Shown: in pieces, positions 17,746 through 26,145 of the stretch
Numbering within the stretch: the stretch's first letter is position 1
Layout: the number at the start of each line of letters is the position of its first letter
Source of the DNA: Azospirillum sp. OGB3
GTDB taxonomy: Bacteria > Pseudomonadota > Alphaproteobacteria > Azospirillales > Azospirillaceae
Length of the DNA: 64,000 bases
Assembly (NCBI RefSeq): GCF_014192915.1
Contig: NZ_JACHYN010000009.1
Span: forward strand, 186,001 to 250,000
Direction: 5' to 3'
The notes under the pieces: generated by a model
What the model was told of the DNA's origin: nothing
Databases searched by the model: none
What the model saw: the letters and a program-made list of their open reading frames with translations, nothing else
Made by a program: the position numbers and the translations under genes

Positions 17746-18210
17746 TCAGAGCGTTTTGGCGAGGGCTTCGAGCTGGTCGGTCGCTTTGCCCCAGCCTTCG
17801 TGGAAGCCCATCTTCTCGTGCTCGTCGCGCGCCTCGGCGCTCCAGTGCATGGCGCGCGCGGTGTAGAGGGTCTGGCCGGCGCCCGCATCCTCGAACCGCA
17901 CCTCGGCGGTCATGAAGGCCCGGCCCGACGGCCGCCAGCCGGGACGGAAGGCGTCGGTGAAGACGAGGCGCCGCCCCTCCTCCACGTCGAGGAAGACGCC
18001 GGGTTCGCCGAAGGACTCGCCGTTCGGGCCGTTCATCAGCGTGAAGAACTCGCCGCCCGGCCGCAAGTCCATCCGCGCCTCGGACACGAACCAGGGCCTG
18101 GGGCAGAACCACTGTTTCAGCAGTTCGGGCTCGGTCCAGCAGCGCCACAGCGCGCCGCGCGGCGCGTCGAGGCTGCGGGTCAGGACGAGGTCGCGCTCAA
18201 CTTCCGTCAT
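17746..18210 (-). CDS. SRPBCC protein, AHSA1 type
   Basis: This is a 154-residue START-like protein with the activator-of-Hsp90 (AHSA1) pattern: VLTRSLDAPRGALWRCWTEP at the start, then PGGEFFTLMNGPNGES, and the C-terminal helix beginning HEKMGFHEGWGKATDQLEAL. The fold forms a hydrophobic cavity that binds lipids or small aromatic molecules; the ligand is unknown. Its start overlaps the end of the TetR gene by 14 bp, showing tight operon coupling, as is usual for TetR/ArsR-AHSA1 pairs. Confidence 0.9.
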   Translation of the reverse strand: MTEVERDLVLTRSLDAPRGALWRCWTEPELLKQWFCPRPWFVSEARMDLRPGGEFFTLMNGPNGESFGEPGVFLDVEEGRRLVFTDAFRPGWRPSGRAFMTAEVRFEDAGAGQTLYTARAMHWSAEARDEHEKMGFHEGWGKATDQLEALAKTL

Positions 18211-18859
18211 GGGGGTTCCCTTTCGAACGGGGCGTTGAAAAGAGCAGCGTGAGGTAGCGTTTCAGGTGATCGACGCTGTCCAGCGCCTCCGCGCGCCCGC
18301 CCGTCGCCTTGGCGAGGATGAAGGCGCCCTGGAGGACGGCCTGGGTGTGCCGCGCGAGGCTGGCCGGGGTCCAGTCGGCCTCGATGCCGCGCGCCGCCAT
18401 GGCCGCCGCGATGTCCGGCTCCAGGGTCGCCGCGTGGCCGAAGATGCTGGCGGCGCAGGCGTCGCGGATCGCCGGGTGCGACCCGTAGACCTCCTGCGTC
18501 ATGGTCCCGACGAGGCAGGTGAATTCGGCGGGATCGCCGTCGATGATCGCCTTGCGGAACTCGACATAGCCGAACAGCCGGTCGAGCGGGTCGTCGAGCT
18601 TGCGGTACGGCGCGTTCGCGAAGAAGGCCGAGGTGGTTTCCGTCCAATAAGCGGCGGCGGCGACGCCGAGCGCTTCCTTGGTCTCGAAATGATGGAAGAA
18701 CGCGCCCTTGGTGACCCCCGCCGCTTTGCAGAGATCATCGACGGAGGTCGCCGCGAAGCCCTTGGCCCGGATGACGTCCCGCGCCGCTTCGAGAAGCCGG
18801 GTGCGGGCGTCGCCACGTTCGGGGTGATGTTTGGCGGGTCTCGGCATGGATGGAAACAT
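18197..18859 (-). CDS. TetR-family regulator
   Basis: This is a 220-residue TetR/AcrR-type regulator. The helix-turn-helix (about 20-65) contains TSVDDLCKAAGVTKGAFFHHFETKEAL, split here as TSVDDLCKAAGV and TKGAFFHHF. The C-terminal all-helical domain would bind the inducer and dimerise. It leads the operon with the AHSA1-like, PhnB-like and DUF1428 genes and probably controls it together with itself. A near-palindrome overlaps the first codon (18858-18875). There is no good ribosome site before either 18859 or the alternative ATG at 18847, so a leaderless message is possible. Confidence 0.9.
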   Translation of the reverse strand: MFPSMPRPAKHHPERGDARTRLLEAARDVIRAKGFAATSVDDLCKAAGVTKGAFFHHFETKEALGVAAAAYWTETTSAFFANAPYRKLDDPLDRLFGYVEFRKAIIDGDPAEFTCLVGTMTQEVYGSHPAIRDACAASIFGHAATLEPDIAAAMAARGIEADWTPASLARHTQAVLQGAFILAKATGGRAEALDSVDHLKRYLTLLFSTPRSKGNPHDGS

Positions 18860-18875
18860 ACCGAACGGTTGGTAT
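18858..18875. promoter_or_regulatory. Candidate TetR operator
   Basis: ATACCGAACGGTTGGTAT is an 18-bp imperfect palindrome (5-bp perfect outer arms ATACC/GGTAT) overlapping the start of the TetR gene. The size and position fit autoregulation. Confidence 0.55.
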
Positions 18876-19330
18876 GGACGTCAAGCGTCAGAAGTTGCCG
18901 TCATAACACCAGGATCGCCACCGGCCGGCCGCCATAGCCTTCGTCCCTTACGACGAGTTTGCAGAATCCTTCCGCGCGCTGTTCACGGATGGGAATGCAT
19001 GATCAAAAAGCGATTATGGCACATAAAATGCTGAAAATTCCGGACTACAACAAATACCATCACGAGTATTTCGAAACATTCTGATGCAAATGAAGAAAAA
19101 ATTCTATTATATATTTTTCTTCTCCATGATATTATTTATAATACACTTCCCTTTGAAAAACTACTTTCAAGTTTTTCTTACATTTCTTGCTATGAAACTA
19201 AATTGCTAATTGCATAAAGTTTTATTACACATATCTGCAACAGCCATAAGACACTGCGACCATTCCTGCCGTTGCATTTCGGTATAAAATCGTGAAAAAT
19301 TCTTCTATCCTTCCGCCTATTCTGCCACTT
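18876..19330. other. Gene-free stretch, left edge of an AT-rich patch
   Basis: About the first 130 bases have normal high GC. From roughly 19000 the sequence becomes very AT-rich, with runs such as TATTATATATTTTTC. I see no credible gene, tRNA or inverted terminal repeat. A short open segment at 18934-19002 reads like the end of a protein but has no start. The AT-rich part probably holds the promoter of the foreign-looking gene that follows. Confidence 0.6.
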
Positions 19331-19344
19331 GGAGGAGATTGAAC

Positions 19345-20796
19345 ATGATGCCCTTTGCTACCGAATTCCCGGTCAAAGCCGGCCTAGATTCAAGAATGTT
19401 TGTCGCTCAAATTATAACTTGGTTAAAAGGAACGCAGTACAGTAGATTATTCGAAAATAATGTAGAGATCGATTTGGATGGCGATTCACCATTAGCCATA
19501 AGCGCGAATGGAGAAGAATTACGCTTAAGGGTTCTTAAAGTTTCAGGAGCAGAGAAGGCCGTAGGATTTCGTCATGACTTCCCTGACCAGGAAGGACGCC
19601 TTTGGCGAACTGAGTCCGTTTTATTGAGAAACGACAAAGAAGGCGACCAAAGCATAGTGCGTTTTCGAACCCAATGCATTGCAAGAGAGTCTGGGGCAAA
19701 GCTTCACCACCCACGGAAACCTTACATAATTAAATCTTTCTTAGTTGATCGTCTATCAGGAACTGATGGGCAATTTCTTGTTTCTGATGAGCCTGTTTGG
19801 CTCAAAAACAACGACGATTCACTCCAGCTAGCAGAATCCATTTCTCTTGGGAAAGCTAGCAACAATCTCCCAATTATTTATATCTCCACAATAAAAGGCT
19901 CGTCATGGCCATTTAATAGAAAACAGGTAGATAAACTTGCATATGAACTAGGCGGAGTGGCTCATGTTGTAGTTGAACCTGACAGGGATTTTTCCATAAC
20001 CTTGCGCGACTTAACCTCTGGACAAAATGTATACGGAGGAGCTATTGGAATTGCTTTGCCGAATTATGGATTCGTTCGCCGGCTATTTGCTAGCAAGCAA
20101 TCCCCTGGATCGCGAAATCTCGTAGATATAGTCCATGATACTGCTCACGCACTTCGCAGCCAAATGCCATCCTGCGGCTGGGATTGGACTGAACTTCAAG
20201 AACAATCGCTACGTCAACATCGCCAACGCGAACGAAATCGGTTAACTTCTCAAGAGGAAAGGGCTCTTTACGAAGAAGAAAACGAAAATTTGCGCGAGAC
20301 AATTGTACAGCTCAAAGACGATCTTGCTCGCCAACAATCCATAAATTCAAACAATGCGCATGAAAACTATTTACATTCATATATTGCCTCACAAGTTTGA
20401 CCAGAAATATATCCTGGTGAATTTTTAGACAGACTTCGAGATTCTGCAAAATCCAGTCTCACCCGTTGTGACCAAGATGGACTTGATAGCCGTTCAAAAG
20501 CTATCCTTGAGAAATTCTCTGCGCTAGCGCCATCTGCCGGACTCCGAGAATTAATAGAAGATCTAAAACGCTCCACCAAAGATTCAAAACGAATTGCCAA
20601 CCAACTAACTGAACTACTCTGCCGACATGGATATAGAATAAAATCACAAAACAAACACATTCGACTTGAGCCTCAAGATGGGTACTTTGGGCTTGAAACA
20701 ATTACTATATCAACGACACCAAGCGATATAAGAGGCTTGTCCAATCAAAGAGCACAAATTGAACGGACATTAGGAATAAATAGGCTCGCGAAATAA
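19345..20796 (+). pseudogene. AT-rich foreign gene interrupted by one in-frame TGA
   Basis: From ATG 19345 (GGAGGAG nine bases before) the frame runs 351 codons to TGA at 20398-20400, then stays open in the same frame for 131 more codons to TAA at 20794. The AT-rich codon use is the same on both sides. Base composition is very unlike all neighbours, so recent transfer is likely. No family is recognised. The first part is a mixed alpha/beta domain, a charged coiled coil follows (about residues 275-335), and after the TGA a helical part ends in a small domain with RHGYRIKSQNKHIR, reminiscent of a HicA-like dsRBD fold. A nonsense mutation is the simplest reading; stop readthrough is the alternative. 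A role in phage defence is conceivable but unsupported. Confidence 0.65.
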
Positions 20797-20930
20797 ACGA
20801 CCATAATCATAGAAACACTTGGCAATTCCTGAATCCGCTTGCGCGAAGATCATTGCCGTGTGCGGCAGACCGAGGAAATTACCGAGTGATATCCTTAAGA
20901 AGCTAATGACCGCCTGTGATTGCCCGGTAC

Positions 20931-22046
20931 TTACGCGCTCAACAACGGCCCCGTCCGCCGCAGCGTCGTCCCCGCCACCTTGGCGATCCGCTTGCCCGCC
21001 AGGGTGAAGCGAGTCGCACTGTGGGCGTAGAGCACGCCCGCCGATTCGCTGCGCACCGGGGTCACCTCGCCGGTCAGCGGGTCGAGGATGTCGGCGACCA
21101 CGGCGCCGGCCTCCACGCGGTCGCCCGCCTTGTGATGGAAGACCACCACGCCGCCCACCGGAGCGGTCAGGGGTTCGGAGGATTCCAGCGGGGTCGGCGC
21201 GCACAGCGGCTCCGGCAGGGCCGGCGGCTCGCCGGACAGGACGCCGGCGTGGGTGAGGAAGCCGGCGATGGCCTGGGCGTCCGCTTCGCCCTGGGCGTGC
21301 TCCACGTCGGCCTGCCCGCGCAGCTCCACGGTCACCGAATGGCAGCCGAAGGGGATCGGGCGGTCGGGCCAGCGCTTGGCAAGCTCGTTCCAGGGGCGGC
21401 TGACCGCCTCGTCGAAGGGGTCCCCACCGGATTCCTCGGCCAGGAACACGGCCTGCGCGCCGAGAAGCCGCTGCAACGGGGCGAAGGCCTCCGCCGAGGG
21501 CGTCAGGGTGTAGAGGTGCATCACCGCTTCCAGGTCGCAATGCAGGTCCAGCACCCAATCGGCCTGGAGCGCGAGGCCCAGAAGACGGTGCTTCATGTGC
21601 TCCGTCTCGGTGCGCGGGGTGCGCTCGGCCAGGGCGTCGGCCAGGGCGGCGCGGATGGCGGCCTTGTTGGCCTCGCCGTCGTCGGTCAGGCGGTCGGCCA
21701 CGCGCTCGGCCACCGCCTCGGCCAGGTGGGGGTAGTCGCGGTTGAAGTTCTTGCCGTCGTCCTGGTCGAAGCGGCCCAGGTGATGGTCCATCAGCGACTG
21801 GCCCAGCCCCACCGGGTTGGCGACCGGGACGAGGATCACCTCGCCGGCGATCCGCCCCTCGGCCTCCAGTTTGGTCAGGATGCGGCGCAGCTTGTCGGCC
21901 ACCAGCATCGCCGGGATCTCGTCGGCGTGCAGCGACGCCTGGATGTAGGCGCAGGGCCGCGCGCCCGCCGTGCCGAAGCGCTGGACGGTCAGGGTCCGCC
22001 GGGTGCCGGGGGTGGCGGACGGGAGGTCGATGATGGCGCTGTGCAT
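20931..22046 (-). CDS. Succinylglutamate desuccinylase/aspartoacylase family protein
   Basis: This is a 371-residue zinc-dependent deacylase of the M14-like AstE/AspA family. The metal-binding motif appears as ASLHADEIPA (His and Glu ligands) with the third ligand in WVLDLHCDLEAV. NFNRDYP supplies substrate-binding Arg/Asn, and the C-terminal half is a beta-barrel with the lipoyl-like turn AGDRVEAGAVVADI. The frame is open upstream to 22301, but ATG at 22046 matches the family start. It lies downstream of ornithine aminotransferase and arginase on the same strand, so it probably removes an acyl group from an arginine-derived or related amide. The exact substrate is unknown. Confidence 0.85.
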   Translation of the reverse strand: MHSAIIDLPSATPGTRRTLTVQRFGTAGARPCAYIQASLHADEIPAMLVADKLRRILTKLEAEGRIAGEVILVPVANPVGLGQSLMDHHLGRFDQDDGKNFNRDYPHLAEAVAERVADRLTDDGEANKAAIRAALADALAERTPRTETEHMKHRLLGLALQADWVLDLHCDLEAVMHLYTLTPSAEAFAPLQRLLGAQAVFLAEESGGDPFDEAVSRPWNELAKRWPDRPIPFGCHSVTVELRGQADVEHAQGEADAQAIAGFLTHAGVLSGEPPALPEPLCAPTPLESSEPLTAPVGGVVVFHHKAGDRVEAGAVVADILDPLTGEVTPVRSESAGVLYAHSATRFTLAGKRIAKVAGTTLRRTGPLLSA

Positions 22047-22073
22047 GGCGGATCGCTGCCGGATGAATGAGAA

Positions 22074-22106
22074 GCCCGCCCCACCGTGGCGAAGGCCGGG
22101 GCGGGC
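22074..22106. other. GC-rich hairpin between the deacylase-like gene and rocD
   Basis: Perfect 9-base arms GCCCGCCCC and GGGGCGGGC enclose a 15-base loop. There is no T-run, so it is more likely an mRNA-processing or stabilising structure within the arginine operon than a terminator. Confidence 0.45.
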
Positions 22107-22150
22107 CGCAAGCGCCTTTTGCGCCGGGCACCCTTTCCGCAGGCCCCCCT

Positions 22151-23368
22151 TTACGGAAGGGCGGTGCCCGTCAGGACGGCGTCGAACTGCTCCAGCGCCC
22201 AATCGACCTGCGCGCGGGTGATGACCAGCGGCGGGGCGATGCGGATGGTGTGGTCGTGGGTGTCCTTCGCCAGCACGCCGCGCGCCCGCAGCGCCTCGCA
22301 ATAGCGGCGCGCCCCGCCCGCCTCCGGGTGCAGTTCCACCGCCAGCATCAGGCCGCGCCCGCGCGTCTCGCGGATCACGTTGCTGCGGATGGCGCCGAGC
22401 TGCTCCAGGAAATAGGCGCCCTGGGTGGCGGCGTTGTCGATCATGCCCTCCTCCACCAGCACCCGCATGGCGGCGCGGGCGACAGCGCAGGCCAGCGGGT
22501 TGCCGCCGAAGGTGCTGCCGTGCTGGCCGGGCTTCAGCACGCCCAGCACCTCGGAGTTCGACAGCACCGCCGACACCGGGTAGAAGCCGCCGGACAGCGC
22601 CTTGCCGATCAGGGTGACGTCGGCCTCCACCCCCTCATGCTCCTCGGCCAGCAGCTTGCCGGTGCGGCCCAGCCCGGTCTGGATCTCGTCCAGGATCATC
22701 ACGACGTTGCGCTCCGTGCACAGGTCGCGAACCCGGCGCAGGTAGCCGGCGGGCGGGATGACCACGCCGGCCTCGCCCTGGATCGGCTCCAGCAGGACGG
22801 CCACCGTGTTGGGGGTCAGCGCCGCCTCCAGCGCCGCCGCATCGCCGAAGGGCACGGTGCGGAAGCCCGGCGTGAAGGGGCCGAAGCCGCCGCGGGCGTC
22901 CGGGTCGGTGCTGAAGCTGACGATAGAGATGGTGCGGCCGTGAAAATTGTCCGAGCAGACGATGATCTCCGCCTGGTTCTCCGGCACGCCGCGCACCTCG
23001 TAGCCCCACTTGCGCACCGTCTTGATCGCCGATTCCACCGCCTCCGCCCCGCTGTTCATCGGCAGGATCTTGTGCGAGCCGGTCAGCGCCGCCAGCTCCT
23101 CGTAGAACGGCGCGAGCTGGTCGTTGCGGAAGGCGCGGGAGGTCAGCGTCAGCTTCGACGCCTGTTGCACCATCGCCTCCAGGATCTTCGGATGGCAATG
23201 GCCCTGGTTGACGGCGGAGTAGGCCGACAGGCAGTCGAGGTAGCGGTTGCCCTCGGTGTCCCAGACATACACGCCCTCGCCGCGCGCCAGCACGACGTCC
23301 AGCGGCTTGTAATTGTGGGCGCCCAGGCGGTGTTCGGTCCCGATCAGGTCGGCGGCGTGCTGAAGCAT
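22151..23368 (-). CDS. rocD: Ornithine aminotransferase
   Basis: This 405-residue class III PLP aminotransferase converts ornithine and 2-oxoglutarate to glutamate semialdehyde and glutamate. The N-terminal YKPLDVVLARGEGVYVWD, the SAYSAVNQGHCHP block and PLP lysine Lys256 in TLIGKALSGGFYP are characteristic of ornithine rather than acetylornithine aminotransferase. The gene starts 27 bp after arginase on the same strand, so arginase makes ornithine and this enzyme consumes it. Transcription is probably controlled by the divergent Lrp-type regulator beyond arginase. Confidence 0.93.
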   Translation of the reverse strand: MLQHAADLIGTEHRLGAHNYKPLDVVLARGEGVYVWDTEGNRYLDCLSAYSAVNQGHCHPKILEAMVQQASKLTLTSRAFRNDQLAPFYEELAALTGSHKILPMNSGAEAVESAIKTVRKWGYEVRGVPENQAEIIVCSDNFHGRTISIVSFSTDPDARGGFGPFTPGFRTVPFGDAAALEAALTPNTVAVLLEPIQGEAGVVIPPAGYLRRVRDLCTERNVVMILDEIQTGLGRTGKLLAEEHEGVEADVTLIGKALSGGFYPVSAVLSNSEVLGVLKPGQHGSTFGGNPLACAVARAAMRVLVEEGMIDNAATQGAYFLEQLGAIRSNVIRETRGRGLMLAVELHPEAGGARRYCEALRARGVLAKDTHDHTIRIAPPLVITRAQVDWALEQFDAVLTGTALP

Positions 23369-23395
23369 GGCGTTCTCTCCGGGTCTGTTTCTTTT

Positions 23396-24361
23396 TCAAA
23401 CGGCTTGGCCGCCGATCTGCGACTGGGTGACGGCGGGGTCGATGATGCGGCGCCCGAACAGGCTCGCCACCAGATCGACCAGCAGGAGGGCACTCTTGCC
23501 CCGCTCGTCCAGGAAGGGGTTCAGCTCCACCACGTCGAGCGAGCCGACGACGCCGGCGTCGTGCAGCATCTCCATGATCAGGTGCGCCTCGCGGTAGGTC
23601 GCCCCGCCCAGCACCGCCGTTCCCACCGCGGGCGCGATGGCAGGGTCGAGGAAATCCACATCCAGGCTGACGTGCAGATGGCCGCCGGCCTGCCGCACCC
23701 GCTCGATGATGCGGCGCATGTGGACACCGACGCCGTGCTCGTCGATCAGCCGCATGTCCACCACGTCCACCCCGCGGGCGCGCAGCAGGCGCCGCTCGCC
23801 GGGGTCGAGGGAGCGGATGCCGAACAGATGCACATGGGCCGGGTTCACGGTGGCCCGCTGCTCCGGCGGGAAGACGTCGTCGAAGCCGTCCTCCCCGCAC
23901 AGCAGAGCCACCGGCATCCCGTGCATGTTGCCGGACGGCGAGGTGTGGGGGGTGTTGAAGTCGCCGTGCGCGTCCAGCCACAGCACGAACAGCGGCTTGC
24001 CGGCCTCCCGGCAATGGCGGGCCACCCCGGTGACCGAGCCCATGGACAGGCTGTGGTCGCCACCCAGGAACACCGGCACCCCGCCCGTCCGCATCATGGC
24101 GTAGGAGCGGTCGGCCAACGCCCGCGACCAGGCGGTGATCTCCGCCAGACGGGCCGTCGCTGCATCGCCCTCGCTCCAAGGAGCGGGCGTCAGGTCCCCC
24201 AGGTCACGCACCTCATGCTCGAGATCGCGCAGGGCGCGGACCAGCCCCGCCGTGCGCAGCGCCGCCGGCCCCATCAGGGCGCCGGGATGGCCGGCCCCCG
24301 CCTCGATGGGAACGCCGATGATCTCCACGAAGCGCTGATCGTCCCGATCCCCCGACGCCAT
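23396..24361 (-). CDS. rocF: Arginase
   Basis: This 321-residue binuclear manganese enzyme hydrolyses arginine to ornithine and urea. Metal ligands are visible in GGDHS (100-104), DAHGDFNT (130-137) and SLDVDFLDP (232-240). The DFNTPHTSPSGNMHGMP segment marks true arginase rather than agmatinase. It is the first gene of the leftward operon with ornithine aminotransferase and the deacylase-like gene, and it is divergent from an Lrp-family gene across 130 bp. Induction by arginine or ornithine through that regulator is expected by analogy with other alphaproteobacteria. Confidence 0.95.
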   Translation of the reverse strand: MASGDRDDQRFVEIIGVPIEAGAGHPGALMGPAALRTAGLVRALRDLEHEVRDLGDLTPAPWSEGDAATARLAEITAWSRALADRSYAMMRTGGVPVFLGGDHSLSMGSVTGVARHCREAGKPLFVLWLDAHGDFNTPHTSPSGNMHGMPVALLCGEDGFDDVFPPEQRATVNPAHVHLFGIRSLDPGERRLLRARGVDVVDMRLIDEHGVGVHMRRIIERVRQAGGHLHVSLDVDFLDPAIAPAVGTAVLGGATYREAHLIMEMLHDAGVVGSLDVVELNPFLDERGKSALLLVDLVASLFGRRIIDPAVTQSQIGGQAV

Positions 24362-24456
24362 GCCGCCCCTCTCCCTGCGCGATCGTGCCTTCCATGACTA
24401 TCGGGGGCGGCACCGGCGGCAGAAAGACGGAAAAGTGCCAACGAACGGCGGCGTTT

Positions 24457-24485
24457 TTGACAGTCTGACAAGCCCGGCTTATCAT
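24457..24485 (+). promoter_or_regulatory. Sigma70-type promoter of the Lrp gene
   Basis: TTGACA (24457-24462), a 17-base spacer and TATCAT (24480-24485) form a near-consensus promoter. The start codon at 24492 lies only seven bases after the -10 box, so transcription should begin at or next to the ATG. Confidence 0.7.
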
Positions 24486-24491
24486 TCTGGC

Positions 24492-24920
24492 ATGGACGAC
24501 CTGGACCACCGCCTGCTGGGCCTGCTGCGCGCCGACGCCCGCCAGCCCGTCGCCGGCCTCGCGGCCGCGCTGAAGGTGTCGCGCGCGACCGTGCGCGCCC
24601 GCATCGACCGTCTGGTCGACAGCGGGGTCATCGCCGGCTTCACGGTGCTGTTGCGCAAGGATCTGCGGCCCGCCATGGTCCGGGCCATCACAATGATCGA
24701 GGTGGAGGGCCGCGCCGCCGAAACGGTCATCGCCCGCCTGCACGGTTTTCCGGAGGTGCGGACGGTCTACACGACCAACGGGCGCTGGGACGTCGTCGCT
24801 GAAATCGAAACGGAGTCGCTGGAGGCGTTCGACGACACGCTGCGCCGCGTCCGGCAGATCGCCGGCATCGCCTCCACCGAGACCAGCATCCTGCTCTCCG
24901 CCCGCAAGGCGGTGCTGTAG
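24492..24920 (+). CDS. Lrp/AsnC-family regulator, probable arginase operon activator
   Basis: This is a 142-residue Lrp/AsnC protein. The helix-turn-helix (about 3-60, with VAGLAAALKVSRATVRARI) is followed by the RAM ligand-binding domain (about 65-140). The frame is open upstream to 24360, but the consensus promoter at 24457-24485 puts the transcription start at the ATG at 24492, where the family start MDDLDHRLLGLL begins. No ribosome site is visible, consistent with a leaderless mRNA. It is divergent from arginase and probably activates it in response to arginine or ornithine, as related Lrp proteins do in Agrobacterium; that role is inference. Confidence 0.9.
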   Translation: MDDLDHRLLGLLRADARQPVAGLAAALKVSRATVRARIDRLVDSGVIAGFTVLLRKDLRPAMVRAITMIEVEGRAAETVIARLHGFPEVRTVYTTNGRWDVVAEIETESLEAFDDTLRRVRQIAGIASTETSILLSARKAVL

Positions 24921-24921
24921 G

Positions 24922-26007
24922 TCAGCCGCCGAGCCCCGCCAGCACGCCGCCCAGAAGGGGTTGGCCGAACAGCACGCCAAGGGCAAATCCGACGATCAGC
25001 CCGACCGCCGCGGCGACCAGCGCCCGGCCGCCGCCGCCCTTGGGCGCCTCAGCCCCCGCGCTGCGTCCGTTGCCGCCGCCCGTGGACTCGTCGCCCTCGT
25101 CCTGCGCCGCCGCGCGGCGGGCGCTGTAGGAGGAGTCGGTGTCGGCGTGCCACGCGCGGATGCGGTCCTGCGCCGGCTTCAACTGCTCGTCGGTCGGGGA
25201 GGAGCCGCGGCCGTGGACGATCTCCCAGCCCAGCGCCAGGAAGCGCGTCGTCGTCCGCCCCTCCGGGCTGAAGATCGCGGCGGGCATCCGACGGTAGGTC
25301 GCCTTCACCACGTCCACGTCGTAGGGGATCGCCGTGCGGAACATCAGTTCCGGGAACTCGGAGCGCAGCAGGGTCAGCGATTCGCGTCCGACCTCGTCGT
25401 TGGTGATCGACAGCATCAGGATGCCGGCCACCGACAGGTTGGGGTTCATGCCCTTCTGGATGTGCTCGACCACCGACAGGGTGCGCTTCAACCCGTCCAG
25501 CGCGTAGCGCCCCGGAAAGACCGGCAGCACCAGCCGGTCCGACGCCGCCAGCGCGCCCGCCGCCAGGTGGCCGAGCGCCGGCGGGCAGTCGATCACCACG
25601 TAATCCGGCGGGTTGCGCGAGAAGTGCAGCGCCTTGCGCAGGCCGCGCTGCGAACCGCCGCGGGCGTCCAGCGCGTGTTCCAGCGAATAGAGCTTGCGCG
25701 CCCCGATGATCATCGACAGCCCGTCGAAGCTGGTCGGGGTGATGGCGTCCTCGACGAAGGTGTCCTGGCTCAGCAGGTCGTTGATGCCGACGCGCGCCTT
25801 CTCCCGCAGCAGGAAGTTGCTGGTGGCGCTGCTCTGCGGGTCGAAGTCGATCAGGACGACGCTCTTGCCCAGCGCGGCCAGCGCCAGGGCGAGGTTGACG
25901 GAGGTGGTCGTCTTGCCGACGCCGCCCTTCTGGTTGTACACCGCCAGGATGGTCGGCTGCCGCGTCTCCGGCGCGTCGAAGACGTCTTCGTGGCTGGTCA
26001 TGTCCAT
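24922..26007 (-). CDS. ParA-family ATPase with C-terminal membrane helix
   Basis: This 361-residue protein has an N-terminal ParA/Soj ATPase with deviant Walker A KGGVGKTT (27-34), Walker A' LIDFDPQSSAT and Walker B YVVIDCPPAL. After about residue 275 comes a low-complexity Gly/Ser/Glu linker, then a hydrophobic Ala/Gly-rich segment (about 329-349 and beyond) that looks like a transmembrane or glycine-zipper helix at the extreme C-terminus. Chromosomal ParA proteins are about 260 residues and soluble, so this is an unusual membrane-tethered version. No parB or parS-like partner is adjacent; the neighbours are an Lrp gene and a glycosyltransferase cluster. It may position a membrane or envelope complex rather than DNA. 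Confidence 0.88.
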   Translation of the reverse strand: MDMTSHEDVFDAPETRQPTILAVYNQKGGVGKTTTSVNLALALAALGKSVVLIDFDPQSSATSNFLLREKARVGINDLLSQDTFVEDAITPTSFDGLSMIIGARKLYSLEHALDARGGSQRGLRKALHFSRNPPDYVVIDCPPALGHLAAGALAASDRLVLPVFPGRYALDGLKRTLSVVEHIQKGMNPNLSVAGILMLSITNDEVGRESLTLLRSEFPELMFRTAIPYDVDVVKATYRRMPAAIFSPEGRTTTRFLALGWEIVHGRGSSPTDEQLKPAQDRIRAWHADTDSSYSARRAAAQDEGDESTGGGNGRSAGAEAPKGGGGRALVAAAVGLIVGFALGVLFGQPLLGGVLAGLGG

Positions 26008-26145
26008 TCCGCTTCGTCGTTTCGCGGGTGTTCGTCCTGCGGGCCAAAAGCCACCCCGAGCGGGGCAGGCAAGCGGCGCACTATACGCATTGGAACGCGC
26101 CGGTGTCTTCCCGCAGATGCGTCGGTGTCCCGAAAGGTAACAGCT

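Noticed and set aside
18934..19002. Plus-strand segment reading AFVPYDEFAESFRALFTDG before a stop
   Set aside because: It could be the tail of a truncated gene at the edge of the AT-rich patch, but no upstream part or start exists, so it is not reported as a gene.
20398..20400. TGA as a selenocysteine codon
   Set aside because: The following sequence shows no SECIS-like hairpin that I can see and the protein is no known selenoprotein. A nonsense mutation or simple readthrough is more economical.
20797..20930. Open minus-strand segment reading LGLPHTAMIFAQADSGIAK
   Set aside because: It looks slightly gene-like, but it has no start, no ribosome site and no family I recognise. It may be a remnant beside the AT-rich gene.
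22107..22170. Hairpin GGGCACC/GGTGCCC at the end of rocD as a terminator
   Set aside because: One arm lies in the rocD coding region and no T-run follows on the minus strand.
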